Shown here piece after piece: positions 34,088-42,822 of a stretch of DNA of 64,000 nucleotides. The stretch comes from Pseudomonas sp. ANT_J12 (GTDB lineage: Bacteria; Pseudomonadota; Gammaproteobacteria; Pseudomonadales; Pseudomonadaceae). The translations under genes were made by a program, and so were the position numbers. Each line of letters starts with the position of its first letter. Position 1 is the first letter of the stretch. Under the pieces are notes generated by a model. The model did no database searches and had not been told where the DNA came from. It worked only from the letters and a program-made list of their open reading frames with translations. The DNA is taken from the NCBI RefSeq assembly GCF_008370045.1, contig NZ_VOBN01000009.1, positions 1-64,000 of the forward strand, in the 5' to 3' direction.

Positions 34088-34512
34088 AATTCCGCCGCAA
34101 GCAACGGGAAAACATAGACATCAATCTCGTGTCGCTGATCGACGTGGTGTTTGTCCTGCTGCTGTTTTTCGTGGTGACCACCACCTTTACCCGGGAAACC
34201 CAGTTGCGTGTCGAATTGCCGGAAGCGGTCAGCGGTTCGCCGGCTGAAGACCAGCAGGTCAAGCAACTGGATGTCGCCATCAGCGCCGAGGGCGTGTTTT
34301 CGGTCAACAATCAGTTGTTGCCGAAGAATGACCTGGCCAGCCTGATGGACGCGATGCAGAAAGAATCCAACGGCGACACCAACCTGCCGCTGTCCATCAG
34401 TGCCGACGGCAAGACCCAGCATCAATCCGTTATCACTGCCATGGACGCCGCCGGCAAGCTCGGTTTCAGCCACTTGCGCATGACCACGGTCGAGGCGGCG
34501 CCCGCGCCCTGA
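34084..34512 (+). CDS. exbD: ExbD/TolR biopolymer transport protein
   Basis: A 142-residue single-pass protein with a cytoplasmic N terminus, a membrane helix near residues 16-36 (LIDVVFVLLLFFVVTTTF, carrying the conserved proton-binding Asp of the family) and a periplasmic domain. It starts with GTG overlapping the exbB stop, and its own stop overlaps the lpxK start (TGATG), so the three are coupled. This exbBD-lpxK order is conserved in Pseudomonas and suggests a role in envelope biogenesis. Confidence 0.93.
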   Translation: MKFRRKQRENIDINLVSLIDVVFVLLLFFVVTTTFTRETQLRVELPEAVSGSPAEDQQVKQLDVAISAEGVFSVNNQLLPKNDLASLMDAMQKESNGDTNLPLSISADGKTQHQSVITAMDAAGKLGFSHLRMTTVEAAPAP

Positions 34513-35522
34513 TGGCCATGTCCGATCGTTTGCTCGCCGCGTGGTATGCCGGTCATCCGGCCCTGAAGCTGTTGCAGCCGCTGGAATGGCTGTATCGGCG
34601 CGTGGTCACGGGCAAGCGCAAGCGTTTTCTGGCGGGCGAGGGTGAGATTTACCAGCCGCCGGTGCCGCTGATCGTCGTGGGTAATATCACCGTCGGCGGT
34701 ACGGGCAAGACGCCGCTGATTCTGTGGATGATCGAACATTGCCAGCGCCACGGATTGAGGGTCGGCGTGGTCAGCCGTGGGTACGGGGCCAAACCGCCGC
34801 AACTGCCATGGCGGGTCGAGGCCGATCAAGGTGCCGACATCGCCGGTGATGAGCCTTTGCTGATCGTCCAGCGCACCGGTGTGCCGTTGATGATCGACCC
34901 GGATCGCAGCAGCGCCGTCAAAGCCTTGCTCGCCAGTGAACCGCTGGATCTGATCCTGTCCGACGACGGCATGCAGCATTATCGATTGGCCCGCGACCTC
35001 GAGCTGGTGCTGATCGACGCCGCCCGTGGCCTGGGCAATCAGCGCTGCCTGCCCGCCGGGCCGTTGCGTGAGCCGATCGAACGCCTGCAAAGCGTCGACG
35101 CGGTGTTGTACAACGGCGCCGCCACTGATCGCGACGACGGTTTTGCCTTCCAGCTAAAACCCACCGCGCTGCTCAATCTGAAAAGCGGCGAACGCAAGCC
35201 ACTGGATCACTTTGCCCAAGGCCAGGCCCTGCACGCCGTGGCCGGAATCGGCAATCCCCAGCGTTTCTTCACCACCCTCGAAACGCTACACTGGCGGCCA
35301 ATACCCCATGCATTTGCCGACCACGCCGAGTACAGCGTGCAGGCCTTGAATTTCACACCGTCATTGCCGTTGGTGATGACCGAAAAGGATGCGGTGAAGT
35401 GCCGTGCCTTTGCCGCCGCCGATTGGTGGTACCTGGCGGTCGATGCTGTGCCATCGCCGGCCTTCGTGGCCTGGTTCGATACGCAGCTGATGCGCCTGTT
35501 GCCGGCTCGTCTTTTGCCTTAA
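34512..35522 (+). CDS. lpxK: Tetraacyldisaccharide 4'-kinase
   Basis: Phosphorylates the 4' position of the lipid A disaccharide precursor at the inner membrane (lipid A synthesis, Raetz pathway). The 336-residue protein has the Walker A GNITVGGTGKTPL near residues 57-69 and the DDGMQHYRLARDLE motif near residue 150, both typical of LpxK. The ATG at 34512 overlaps the exbD stop; an ATG at 34518 is equally possible. Confidence 0.97.
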   Translation: MAMSDRLLAAWYAGHPALKLLQPLEWLYRRVVTGKRKRFLAGEGEIYQPPVPLIVVGNITVGGTGKTPLILWMIEHCQRHGLRVGVVSRGYGAKPPQLPWRVEADQGADIAGDEPLLIVQRTGVPLMIDPDRSSAVKALLASEPLDLILSDDGMQHYRLARDLELVLIDAARGLGNQRCLPAGPLREPIERLQSVDAVLYNGAATDRDDGFAFQLKPTALLNLKSGERKPLDHFAQGQALHAVAGIGNPQRFFTTLETLHWRPIPHAFADHAEYSVQALNFTPSLPLVMTEKDAVKCRAFAAADWWYLAVDAVPSPAFVAWFDTQLMRLLPARLLP

Positions 35523-35546
35523 AACCGTTTTATCCAGGGAATGCTC

Positions 35547-35732
35547 ATGGACACCAAATTGCTCGACATCCTCGCTTGCCCGGTCTGCAAAGGCCCGCTC
35601 AAGCTCAGCGCCGACAAGACCGAACTGATCAGCAAGGGCGCTGGCCTGGCCTACCCGATTCGCGACGGCATCCCGGTGATGCTCGAAACCGAAGCCCGCA
35701 CCCTGACCACCGACGAGCGCCTGGATAAATGA
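35547..35732 (+). CDS. Trm112 family protein (UPF0434/YcaR)
   Basis: A 61-residue protein beginning MDTKLLDILACPVCKGPLKL with a CxxC zinc-ribbon-like pair, typical of the short Trm112/YcaR proteins that act as small partners of methyltransferases. AGGGA lies 6 nt before the ATG at 35547, which is better than the ATG at 35541. It overlaps kdsB by ATGA, a pairing conserved in many gamma-proteobacteria. Confidence 0.93.
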   Translation: MDTKLLDILACPVCKGPLKLSADKTELISKGAGLAYPIRDGIPVMLETEARTLTTDERLDK

Positions 35733-36493
35733 CCACAGCCTTTACCGTTGTCATTCCATCGCGATACGCCTCCACCCGTTTGCCGGGCAAACCGCTGCTG
35801 TTGATCGCTGGCAAGCCGATGATCCAGCACGTCTGGGAACAGGCGAGCAAAAGCAGCGCCCAACGGGTGGTGGTGGCGACGGACGATGCGCGCATCGTCG
35901 AGGCCTGCAAGGGGTTTGGCGCCGAAGTGGTGCTGACCCGCGAAGACCACAATTCCGGCACCGACCGTCTGGCCGAAGTCGCGACGAAACTGGGCCTGGC
36001 CCCCGATGCGATTGTGGTCAACGTGCAGGGCGACGAACCGCTGATCCCGCCGAGCGTGATCGATCAGGTTGCCGCCAACCTCGCTGCCCACACCGAAGCG
36101 CGCATGGCCACGTTGGCCGAGCCGATCGAAGAAGTGGAAAGCCTGTTCAATCCCAACGTGGTCAAAGTGGTCAGCGACCTCAATGGCCTGGCGCTGACCT
36201 TCAGTCGCGCCACCTTGCCGTGGGCCCGGGACGCACTGGCCAAAAGCCGCGAGCACCTGCCCGAAGGCGTGCCGTATCGCCGCCACATCGGCATCTATGC
36301 CTACCGCGCCGGTTTCCTGCATGACTTTGTCAGCTGGGGCCCGTGCTGGCTGGAAAACACCGAATCCCTGGAACAACTGCGCGCCCTGTGGCACGGCGTG
36401 CGGATTCACGTCGCCGACGCGCTGATCGCACCGCCCCACGGCGTTGATACCGTCGAAGACCTTGAGCGCGTTCGTCGCCTGCTGGAGGCCTGA
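35729..36493 (+). CDS. kdsB: 3-deoxy-manno-octulosonate cytidylyltransferase
   Basis: Activates Kdo as CMP-Kdo for LPS inner-core synthesis in the cytoplasm. The 254-residue protein has the N-terminal nucleotide-binding block RYASTRLPGKPL (residues 10-21) and the QGDEPLI motif near residue 97. It overlaps both neighbours (ATGA upstream, TGATG downstream). Its place after lpxK fits a lipid A/LPS operon. Confidence 0.97.
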   Translation: MTTAFTVVIPSRYASTRLPGKPLLLIAGKPMIQHVWEQASKSSAQRVVVATDDARIVEACKGFGAEVVLTREDHNSGTDRLAEVATKLGLAPDAIVVNVQGDEPLIPPSVIDQVAANLAAHTEARMATLAEPIEEVESLFNPNVVKVVSDLNGLALTFSRATLPWARDALAKSREHLPEGVPYRRHIGIYAYRAGFLHDFVSWGPCWLENTESLEQLRALWHGVRIHVADALIAPPHGVDTVEDLERVRRLLEA

Positions 36494-36957
36494 TGCGGGT
36501 TCTGTTCGTCTGCCTGGGCAACATCTGCCGTTCGCCCACGGCTGAAGGGGTGCTGCGGCACAAGCTGCGCGAGGCCGGGCTGGCCGATCAAGTCGAAGTG
36601 GCCTCCGCCGGCACCGGTGACTGGCACGTCGGCAAGGCCCCGGACAAGCGCAGCCAGGCCGCGGCCAAACTGCGCGGCTATGACCTGTCGGCCCAGCGCG
36701 CCCAGCAAGTCAGCCGTGCAGATTTCGCCACGTACGACCTGATCCTGGCGATGGACAACAGCAACCTGCGCAACCTCAAGGCCCTGCAGCCGGCCAAGGG
36801 CAAGGCCGAACTGGACCTGTTCCTGCGGCGTTATGCCTCTGAGATCGACGAAGTGCCGGACCCGTACTACGACGGCGACCAGGGCTTCGAGCAAGTATTG
36901 GATTTGATCGAGCGCGCCAGTGATTTGCTGGTGGTCGAGCTGAAGGGGCGGTTATGA
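36493..36957 (+). CDS. Low molecular weight protein-tyrosine phosphatase
   Basis: A 154-residue phosphatase with the catalytic P-loop VCLGNICRSPT (CX5R, residues 8-18) and the general-acid Asp in DPYYDGDQGF near residue 122. In bacteria these enzymes often act on tyrosine kinases of exopolysaccharide synthesis, but no such kinase is in this window. It overlaps kdsB and murB by 1 and 4 nt. Confidence 0.94.
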   Translation: MRVLFVCLGNICRSPTAEGVLRHKLREAGLADQVEVASAGTGDWHVGKAPDKRSQAAAKLRGYDLSAQRAQQVSRADFATYDLILAMDNSNLRNLKALQPAKGKAELDLFLRRYASEIDEVPDPYYDGDQGFEQVLDLIERASDLLVVELKGRL

Positions 36958-37973
36958 GTTTGCTGGTCCAATCCGGGGTTTCGCTCAAGCTGTTCAACAG
37001 TTTTGGCGTGGATGTGCGGGCACAGCGGTTTGCCGAAGCCCACAGCGACGCCGACGTGCGTGAAGCCCTGGACTATGCCGCTTCGAACGCCCTGCCGCTG
37101 TTGGTGATCGGCGGTGGCAGCAACTTGCTGCTGACCGCCGATATCCAGGCCTTGGTGTTGCGCATGGCCAGCCGTGGTATTCGCGTACTCAGCGATGACG
37201 GTAGCCAGGTGGTAATCGAAGCCGAGGCCGGCGAGCCTTGGCATCCGTTTGTGCAACACACTCTGGCCCAAGGGTTGTCGGGGCTGGAGAACCTCAGCCT
37301 GATCCCCGGCACCGTGGGCGCGGCACCGATGCAGAACATCGGCGCCTACGGCGTCGAGATCAAGGACGTGTTCGCCGGCCTCACTGCGCTGGATCGCCAG
37401 ACCGGCGAGCTGCGGGATTTCACCCTGGAAGAATGCAACTTCGCCTACCGCGACAGCCTGTTCAAACAGCAGCCGGGGCGTTGGTTGATTCTGCGGGTCC
37501 GGTTCACCCTGAACCGCACCGCACACCTGCATCTGGAATACGGCCCGGTGCGTCAGCGCCTGACCGAGCAAGGCATCGACCACCCGACACCAACCGATGT
37601 CAGCCAGGCGATTTGCAGCATCCGCAGCGAAAAGCTCCCGGACCCGGCGGTGCTCGGCAATGCCGGCAGCTTCTTCAAAAACCCGTTGGTGCCGGCGGCG
37701 CTGGTGACCCGGCTCAAGGTGGAATACCCGGATCTGGTGGCCTACGCACAACCGGACGGGCAGATGAAACTGGCGGCGGGCTGGCTGATCGAGAAGGCCG
37801 GCTGGAAAGGTTTCCGCGAGGCTGATGCCGGCGTGCATAAATTGCAGGCGCTGGTGCTGGTCAACTACGGCGGCGCGACCGGCCTGCAACTGCTGGCGCT
37901 GGCGCAACGGATCCAGGCCGACATTTCGCAACGATTCAGCGTCGAGCTGGAAATGGAGCCGAATCGCTATTAG
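36954..37973 (+). CDS. murB: UDP-N-acetylenolpyruvoylglucosamine reductase
   Basis: FAD enzyme that reduces UDP-GlcNAc-enolpyruvate to UDP-MurNAc in peptidoglycan synthesis. The 339-residue protein has the FAD-binding GGGSNLLL near residue 52, GTVGAAPMQNIGAYG near residue 120, the catalytic Ser in GNAGSFFKNP near residue 239, and a C-terminal catalytic Glu in VELEMEPNR. The length and layout fit the E. coli-type (type I) MurB. It is the last gene of the lpxK-murB chain. Confidence 0.97.
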   Translation: MSLLVQSGVSLKLFNSFGVDVRAQRFAEAHSDADVREALDYAASNALPLLVIGGGSNLLLTADIQALVLRMASRGIRVLSDDGSQVVIEAEAGEPWHPFVQHTLAQGLSGLENLSLIPGTVGAAPMQNIGAYGVEIKDVFAGLTALDRQTGELRDFTLEECNFAYRDSLFKQQPGRWLILRVRFTLNRTAHLHLEYGPVRQRLTEQGIDHPTPTDVSQAICSIRSEKLPDPAVLGNAGSFFKNPLVPAALVTRLKVEYPDLVAYAQPDGQMKLAAGWLIEKAGWKGFREADAGVHKLQALVLVNYGGATGLQLLALAQRIQADISQRFSVELEMEPNRY

Positions 37974-37976
37974 CGG

Positions 37977-38065
37977 CAAGCTTCAAGCTTCAAGCCGCAA
38001 GCTACAATCCTAATAGCGTGTGCTGCTCTGCTTCGACTTGAAGCTTGCAGCTTAAAACCTGCAGC
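37977..38065. repeat. Palindromic AAGCTTCAAGC-type repeat
   Basis: The left part GGCAAGCTTCAAGCTTCAAG and right part GACTTGAAGCTTGCAGC are mirror images and could form a long hairpin. Such elements are common between genes in fluorescent pseudomonads. Confidence 0.7.
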
Positions 38066-38066
38066 T

Positions 38067-38097
38067 AAAAAAGCCCTGTCTCAGCAGGGCTTTTTTG
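38067..38097 (+). terminator. Intrinsic terminator after murB
   Basis: Stem AAGCCCTG/CAGGGCTT with a TCTCAG-type loop and six T residues. Confidence 0.9.
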
Positions 38098-38156
38098 TTA
38101 ATGCTGGGTTAACTTAGCCCCCTAACGATGCAAGCATTTGCTCCACCAAAGGCCCG

Positions 38157-38178
38157 ATGCAGACACTACCGTCTGCAT
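38157..38178. promoter_or_regulatory. Inverted repeat upstream of the molybdenum hydroxylase operon
   Basis: Perfect arms ATGCAGAC/GTCTGCAT separated by 6 bp, about 100 bp before the first gene. It is a plausible operator for an unknown dimeric regulator; no regulator gene adjoins the operon. Confidence 0.4.
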
Positions 38179-38278
38179 AAGAGAGCCCATTAGCCTGAGC
38201 CGATCTGCGTGAACCCACCGCCAACCCCCGGCGGCAGATTGCTCGACCCCATAACCCTGACACTATGCGGGCGTGCCC

Positions 38279-38749
38279 ATGATTACCCTGAAACTCAATG
38301 GCCAAGACCATCCACTCGATGTGACCGAGGATATGCCGCTGCTCTGGGCAATCCGCGACGTGGCCGGTTACAACGGCACCAAATTCGGCTGCGGCATGGG
38401 CCTGTGCGGTGCCTGCACCATCCATATCGACGGCTTGCCGGCGCGCAGTTGCATCACACCGATTGGCTCGGTCGTGGGCCAGGACGTGCGCACCATCGAC
38501 AACCTGCACGCCGACCCGGTCGGGCAAATCGTCCAGCAAGCCTGGCTCGACACCGCCGTGGCCCAGTGCGGTTTCTGCCAGGGCGGGCAGATCATGTCGG
38601 CCACGGCATTGCTCAAGACCAACCCCAACCCCAGCGATGAGCAGATCGAAGAAGCGATGGTCGGCAATATTTGCCGCTGCGGCACCTACAACCGCATCAA
38701 GACCGCCATTCGTCAGGCCTCCACTCATCTGAAGGAGGCCAAGGCATGA
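38279..38749 (+). CDS. Molybdenum hydroxylase [2Fe-2S] subunit, IorA-like
   Basis: A 156-residue small subunit of a xanthine oxidase-family enzyme. Two [2Fe-2S] clusters are bound by the plant-type motif GCGMGLCGACTIHI (residues 40-55) and a second set in QCGFCQGGQIMSA and CRCGTYNRI. It carries electrons from the molybdopterin subunit encoded next (ATGA overlap). No FAD subunit is present, as in isoquinoline 1-oxidoreductase-type and periplasmic aldehyde-oxidising enzymes. The ATG at 38279 is chosen over a GTG at 38273; neither has a clear ribosome binding site. Confidence 0.93.
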   Translation: MITLKLNGQDHPLDVTEDMPLLWAIRDVAGYNGTKFGCGMGLCGACTIHIDGLPARSCITPIGSVVGQDVRTIDNLHADPVGQIVQQAWLDTAVAQCGFCQGGQIMSATALLKTNPNPSDEQIEEAMVGNICRCGTYNRIKTAIRQASTHLKEAKA

Positions 38750-41067
38750 GCCAGCTCCCGAATGATTTCGCCCTGAGCAACCTCAGCCGTCGCGGCTTTC
38801 TCAAAGGCGTCGGCGCCACCAGTGCGCTGGTACTCGCCGCCAGTTGGGGCTGGCAGGATGCTTTCGCTGAAGACAAGCCGAAGAAATTCGGCGCCGACGG
38901 CATGCCCAACGGCTGGATCGATGATCCGAAGGTCTACGTCAGCATCGTCGCTGATGGCACGGTGACCGTGGTGTGCAACCGGTCGGAAATGGGCCAGGGC
39001 GTGCGCACCAGTCTGAGCATGGTGGTGGCCGATGAACTGGACGCCGATTGGGCGCTGGTCAAGGTGCAACAGGCGCCGGGTGATGAAGTGCGCTTCGGCA
39101 ACCAGGACACCGACGGCTCGCGCAGCATGCGTCACTGGTACGAGCCGATGCGCCGCTGCGGTGCTGCCGCACGGACCATGCTGGAGCAGGCCGCCGCTGA
39201 ACAGTGGAAAGTCCCGGTTGGCGAATGCCATGCGCAGTTGCACAAGGTCATTCACCAACCCACTAAACGCGAACTTGGTTATGGCGAATTGGCCGCCGCG
39301 GCCGGTGCGCTGGCGGTGCCGGCCCGTGACAGCCTGCGACTCAAGCAACCGTCGGAATTTCGCTACATCGGCAAGGAAGGCGTACGCGCCATCGACGGTG
39401 CCGACATCGTCAACGGTCGTGCGATCTACGGCGCCGATGTGCATTTCGACGGCATGCTCTACGCCACGATTGCCCGTCCGGCGGTATATGGCGGCAAGGT
39501 CAAGTCCGTGGATGACAGCGCGGCGCTGAAGGTCCCTGGTGTGATCAAGGTCTTGCAGATTGAAAGCCGCCCGCTGCCCTCGGAGTTCCAGCCATTGGGC
39601 GGTGTGGCCGTGGTCGCCAGCAACACCTGGGCCGCGATCAAGGGCCGCGAAGCCTTGAAAATCGAGTGGGACGATGGCCCCAACGCCAGTTACGACTCGG
39701 TCGCCTATCGCAAGGAGCTGGAAGCCGCCTCGCTCAAACCGGGCAAAGTGGTGCGCAATACCGGAGACATCGACAAGGCCCTGGCCGGCGCTGGCAGCAC
39801 CCTCGAAGCGTCCTACTATCTGCCGCACCTGGCGCAGGCGCCGATGGAGCCGATGGTCGCCATCGCCCGCTTCAAAGACGGCGTGTGCGAAGCCTGGGCG
39901 CCAAGCCAGGCACCGCAAGTCACCCGCGAGCGGATTGGCGAACGCCTCGGCCTGCCGTTCGATAACGTCACCTTCAATGTCACCTTGTTGGGCGGTGGTT
40001 TCGGGCGTAAATCGAAGCCGGATTTCGTCGTCGAAGCAGCGATCCTCGCCAAGGAATTCCCCGGCAAGGCCGTGCGCGTGCAATGGACCCGTGAAGACGA
40101 CATCCATTGCTCGTACTTCCACACCGTGTCCGCCGAGTACCTGAAGGCCAGCCTCGACAAGGACGGCATGCCCTCCGGCTGGTTGCACCGCACCGTGGCG
40201 CCAAGCATCACCGCGTTGTTCGCCCCGGGCATGAACCACGAGGCCGCGTTCGAGTTGGGCATGGGCTTCACCAACATGGCTTACGCGATTCCCAACGTGC
40301 GCCTGGAAAACCCCGAAGCGACGGTGCACACCCGGGTCGGCTGGTATCGCTCGGTGTCGAACATTCCCCACGGCTTCGCGATTCAGACCTTCGTTGATGA
40401 ATTGGCCCACAAGGCCAAGCAGGATCCGCTGAAGTACCAGATCAAATTGCTCGGCCCGGACCGTCAGATCGATCCGCGCACTTTGAGTGAAGAGTGGAAC
40501 TACGGCGAATCCCCCGAGCGTTATCCGATCGACACCGCACGGCTGCGCACGGTGCTCGAAACCGCCGCCAAGGCTGCCGGTTGGGGGCGTACGCTGCCCA
40601 AGGGTCGAGGCCTGGGATTGGCGGTGCATTACAGCTTCGTCACCTATGTGGCGGCGGTGATTGAGGTCGAAGTCAAAGACGACGGCACCCTGATCGTGCA
40701 CAAGGCGGACATCGCCGTGGATTGCGGTCCGCAGATCAACCCCGAGCGGATTCGTTCGCAGTTCGAAGGCGCCTGCGTCATGGGCCTGGGCAACGCGGTA
40801 CTTGGCGAAATCAGCTTCAAGGACGGCAAGGTCCAGCAGGACAACTTCCACATGTACGAAGTGGCGCGCATGTCCCTGGCGCCGAAGGAAGTTGCGGTGC
40901 ATCTGGTCACGCCACCGGGCGACGTGCCGTTGGGCGGGGTCGGTGAGCCGGGCGTGCCGCCGATTGCGCCGGCGCTGTGCAACGCGATCTTTGCCGCCAC
41001 CGGTAAACGCATCCGCAGCCTGCCGGTTCGCTATCAACTGCAGGGTTGGCAGAAGGCTGACGCCTGA
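38746..41067 (+). CDS. Molybdopterin-binding hydroxylase large subunit, IorB-like
   Basis: A 773-residue molybdenum hydroxylase subunit. A twin-arginine signal (SRRGFLKGVGATSALVLAAS, residues 14-33) indicates export of the folded enzyme, with the small subunit hitchhiking. Cofactor and catalytic motifs are GGGFGRKSKPDF near residue 419 and the terminal GVGEPGVPP with the catalytic Glu. The enzyme probably oxidises an N-heterocycle or aldehyde in the periplasm. Downstream XdhC and MocA genes supply its cofactor. The substrate is unknown. Confidence 0.93.
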   Translation: MSQLPNDFALSNLSRRGFLKGVGATSALVLAASWGWQDAFAEDKPKKFGADGMPNGWIDDPKVYVSIVADGTVTVVCNRSEMGQGVRTSLSMVVADELDADWALVKVQQAPGDEVRFGNQDTDGSRSMRHWYEPMRRCGAAARTMLEQAAAEQWKVPVGECHAQLHKVIHQPTKRELGYGELAAAAGALAVPARDSLRLKQPSEFRYIGKEGVRAIDGADIVNGRAIYGADVHFDGMLYATIARPAVYGGKVKSVDDSAALKVPGVIKVLQIESRPLPSEFQPLGGVAVVASNTWAAIKGREALKIEWDDGPNASYDSVAYRKELEAASLKPGKVVRNTGDIDKALAGAGSTLEASYYLPHLAQAPMEPMVAIARFKDGVCEAWAPSQAPQVTRERIGERLGLPFDNVTFNVTLLGGGFGRKSKPDFVVEAAILAKEFPGKAVRVQWTREDDIHCSYFHTVSAEYLKASLDKDGMPSGWLHRTVAPSITALFAPGMNHEAAFELGMGFTNMAYAIPNVRLENPEATVHTRVGWYRSVSNIPHGFAIQTFVDELAHKAKQDPLKYQIKLLGPDRQIDPRTLSEEWNYGESPERYPIDTARLRTVLETAAKAAGWGRTLPKGRGLGLAVHYSFVTYVAAVIEVEVKDDGTLIVHKADIAVDCGPQINPERIRSQFEGACVMGLGNAVLGEISFKDGKVQQDNFHMYEVARMSLAPKEVAVHLVTPPGDVPLGGVGEPGVPPIAPALCNAIFAATGKRIRSLPVRYQLQGWQKADA

Positions 41068-42050
41068 TGGACAGCGTCGATCTGAACGTCTTGCGCAGCG
41101 TGCTCGAATGGCGCCGCGCCGGTCAGCGGGTGGTGTTGTACAGCGTGGTCCAGACCTGGGGCACCGCGCCCCGGGCGCCTGGCGCCATGCTCGCGTTGCG
41201 TGAAGACGGCGTGGTGATCGGCTCGGTGTCGGGCGGTTGTGTCGAGGATGACCTGATTGCCCGGTTGCACGACGGCCGTATCCCGGCCGACGGGCCGCCC
41301 GTGCAGTTGATCACGTACGGCGTCACCCGTGAGGAGGCGGCGCGGTTTGGTTTGCCGTGTGGCGGAACACTGCGCCTGACCGAAGAGCGCGTCGGCGATC
41401 CGGCATGGGTCGCCGAGTTACTGGCCCGCTGCGAAGCCCATGAAATCGTCGCTCGTTCGCTGGATCTGGCGAGCGGTGAAGTGGTGTTGCAGCCGGCGAA
41501 CAAGACCGACGTGCTGAGTTTTGACGGCAGCACCTTGCGCGCGATTTACGGCCCTCGGTGGCGCTTGTTGCTGATCGGCGCCGGGCAACTGTCGCGCTAT
41601 GTCGCGGAAATGGCGCGGCTGCTGGATTTCGAAGTGCTGATCTGCGATCCGCGCACCGAGTTCGTCTACGGCTGGGAGGAACAGCACGGTCGTTTCGTGC
41701 CGGGCATGCCCGACGACGCCGTGTTGGCCATTCAGACCGACGAACGCACCGCCATCGTCGCCCTGACCCACGATCCACGGCTGGACGACATGGCGCTGCT
41801 CACCGCCCTGGATTCAAGGGCGTTCTATGTCGGCGCACTGGGTTCGCGGGTCAACAGCCTGAAGCGCCGGGACAACCTGGCTCAGCTAGGCTTGTCAGAA
41901 CAGGCCATCGAGCGGCTGCACGGCCCGATTGGCCTGCACATCGGCAGCCACACCCCGGCGGAAATCGCCTTGTCGCTGCTGGCCGAAATCGTGGCGATCA
42001 AGAACGGCGTCGAACTCAAGCAGAAGAAGCCGTTGCGGGAGGGTGTATGA
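41067..42050 (+). CDS. XdhC-family molybdenum cofactor insertion protein
   Basis: A 327-residue protein of the XdhC/CoxI/CoxF family that binds, sulfurates and delivers molybdenum cofactor to its partner hydroxylase. The N-terminal CoxI domain has GSVSGGCVEDDL near residue 53, and the C-terminal Rossmann-like domain has IGAGQLSRYVAEMA near residue 169. It is coupled to both neighbours by overlapping stop/start codons (TGATG, ATGA), which supports a dedicated role for the IorAB-like enzyme. Confidence 0.93.
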   Translation: MDSVDLNVLRSVLEWRRAGQRVVLYSVVQTWGTAPRAPGAMLALREDGVVIGSVSGGCVEDDLIARLHDGRIPADGPPVQLITYGVTREEAARFGLPCGGTLRLTEERVGDPAWVAELLARCEAHEIVARSLDLASGEVVLQPANKTDVLSFDGSTLRAIYGPRWRLLLIGAGQLSRYVAEMARLLDFEVLICDPRTEFVYGWEEQHGRFVPGMPDDAVLAIQTDERTAIVALTHDPRLDDMALLTALDSRAFYVGALGSRVNSLKRRDNLAQLGLSEQAIERLHGPIGLHIGSHTPAEIALSLLAEIVAIKNGVELKQKKPLREGV

Positions 42051-42637
42051 GCGAGCCCATCGGTGTCATCGTGCTGGCAGCGGGGCAGGGCAGTCGGTTT
42101 CGCCAGGTCGCCGGGGCTGAAAAGGACAAGTTGCTGGCTGACTGTGCCGGTCGCGATGGCGCTGTGCGTTCGGTGATCGAGCAGGTGTTGGTGAATCTGC
42201 CTGTCAGCCTTGAGAGGCGTGTACTGGTGACCACCGCAGATCGCCCGCAGGTGATTCGCATGGCTCAGGCTTACGGCTTCGAGATTGTGTTGATCGAGTC
42301 CACGGGTATGGGCGACAGCATTGCCGCTGGAGTGGCAGCCTGTGCGCAACTGGGTGGCTGGTTGATTGTGCTGGGGGACATGCCGTTTATCCTGCCGTCG
42401 AGCATCGAGCAAGTGCTGGCGGGGATTGCCGAGGATTGCATCAGCGTGCCGGTGCATGAGGGCGAGTTTGGGCATCCGGTGGGGTTTGGCCGGCGCTTTG
42501 GGCCGGGATTGATGGAGTTGGCCGGTGATCGCGGGGCCAAGCCGTTGTTTGCGCAGGCCAGGGTGGTTGAAGTCGCGGTGGATGATCCCGGTGTGCTGTG
42601 GGATGTGGATGTGCCTGAGAAGTTAGTGTTTGGATGA
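42047..42637 (+). CDS. mocA: MocA-like molybdopterin nucleotidyltransferase
   Basis: A 196-residue NTP-transferase with the opening VIVLAAGQGSRF (residues 6-17), the loop GGWLIVLGDMPF near 105, and the late FGHPVGFGRRF, as in MocA/MobA-like enzymes. It most likely makes molybdopterin cytosine dinucleotide for the hydroxylase encoded upstream. It is the last gene of the operon. The Lys of the first domain appears in GAEKDKLLADC rather than the standard spacing, so the preferred nucleotide is inferred from context. Confidence 0.88.
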   Translation: MSEPIGVIVLAAGQGSRFRQVAGAEKDKLLADCAGRDGAVRSVIEQVLVNLPVSLERRVLVTTADRPQVIRMAQAYGFEIVLIESTGMGDSIAAGVAACAQLGGWLIVLGDMPFILPSSIEQVLAGIAEDCISVPVHEGEFGHPVGFGRRFGPGLMELAGDRGAKPLFAQARVVEVAVDDPGVLWDVDVPEKLVFG

Positions 42638-42638
42638 T

Positions 42639-42746
42639 CGTTCCCACGCTCTGCGTGGGAATGCAGCCCGGGACGCTCCGCGTCCCATCCAAAGCCGAAC
42701 GCGGAGCGTCCGTAGAGGCATTCCCACGCGGAGCGTGGGAATGATC
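42639..42746. repeat. Nested palindromic repeat
   Basis: Outer arms CATTCCCACGC and GCGTGGGAATG occur twice (42639-42663 and 42718-42743), with GGGACGCTCCGCGTCCC in between. This is a common family in fluorescent pseudomonads. It lies at the right edge of the molybdenum hydroxylase operon. Confidence 0.85.
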
Positions 42747-42771
42747 GGCAATCTGGTAAGCAATCAGCATA

Positions 42772-42808
42772 AAAAAAGCCCCGCCTGGATCACCAGGCGG
42801 GGCTTTTT
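42772..42808. terminator. Bidirectional terminator between mocA and rne
   Basis: Stem AAGCCCCGCCTGG/CCAGGCGGGGCTT with an ATCA loop, T-rich on both strands, between convergent genes. Confidence 0.92.
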
Positions 42809-42822
42809 AGTGGCCGATGGAA

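Larger units (their letters stand above)
37974..38278. other. Intergenic region between murB and the molybdenum hydroxylase operon
   Basis: Contains a repeat built from AAGCTTCAAGC units (37977-38065, with mirror-image ACTTGAAGCTTGCAGC), a terminator, and an 8-bp inverted repeat at 38157-38178. No gene is visible in it. Confidence 0.7.

Noticed and set aside
38725..41037. 770-codon minus-strand frame opposite the molybdenum hydroxylase
   Set aside because: The plus strand encodes a complete enzyme with signal peptide and catalytic motifs; the minus product has no domain.
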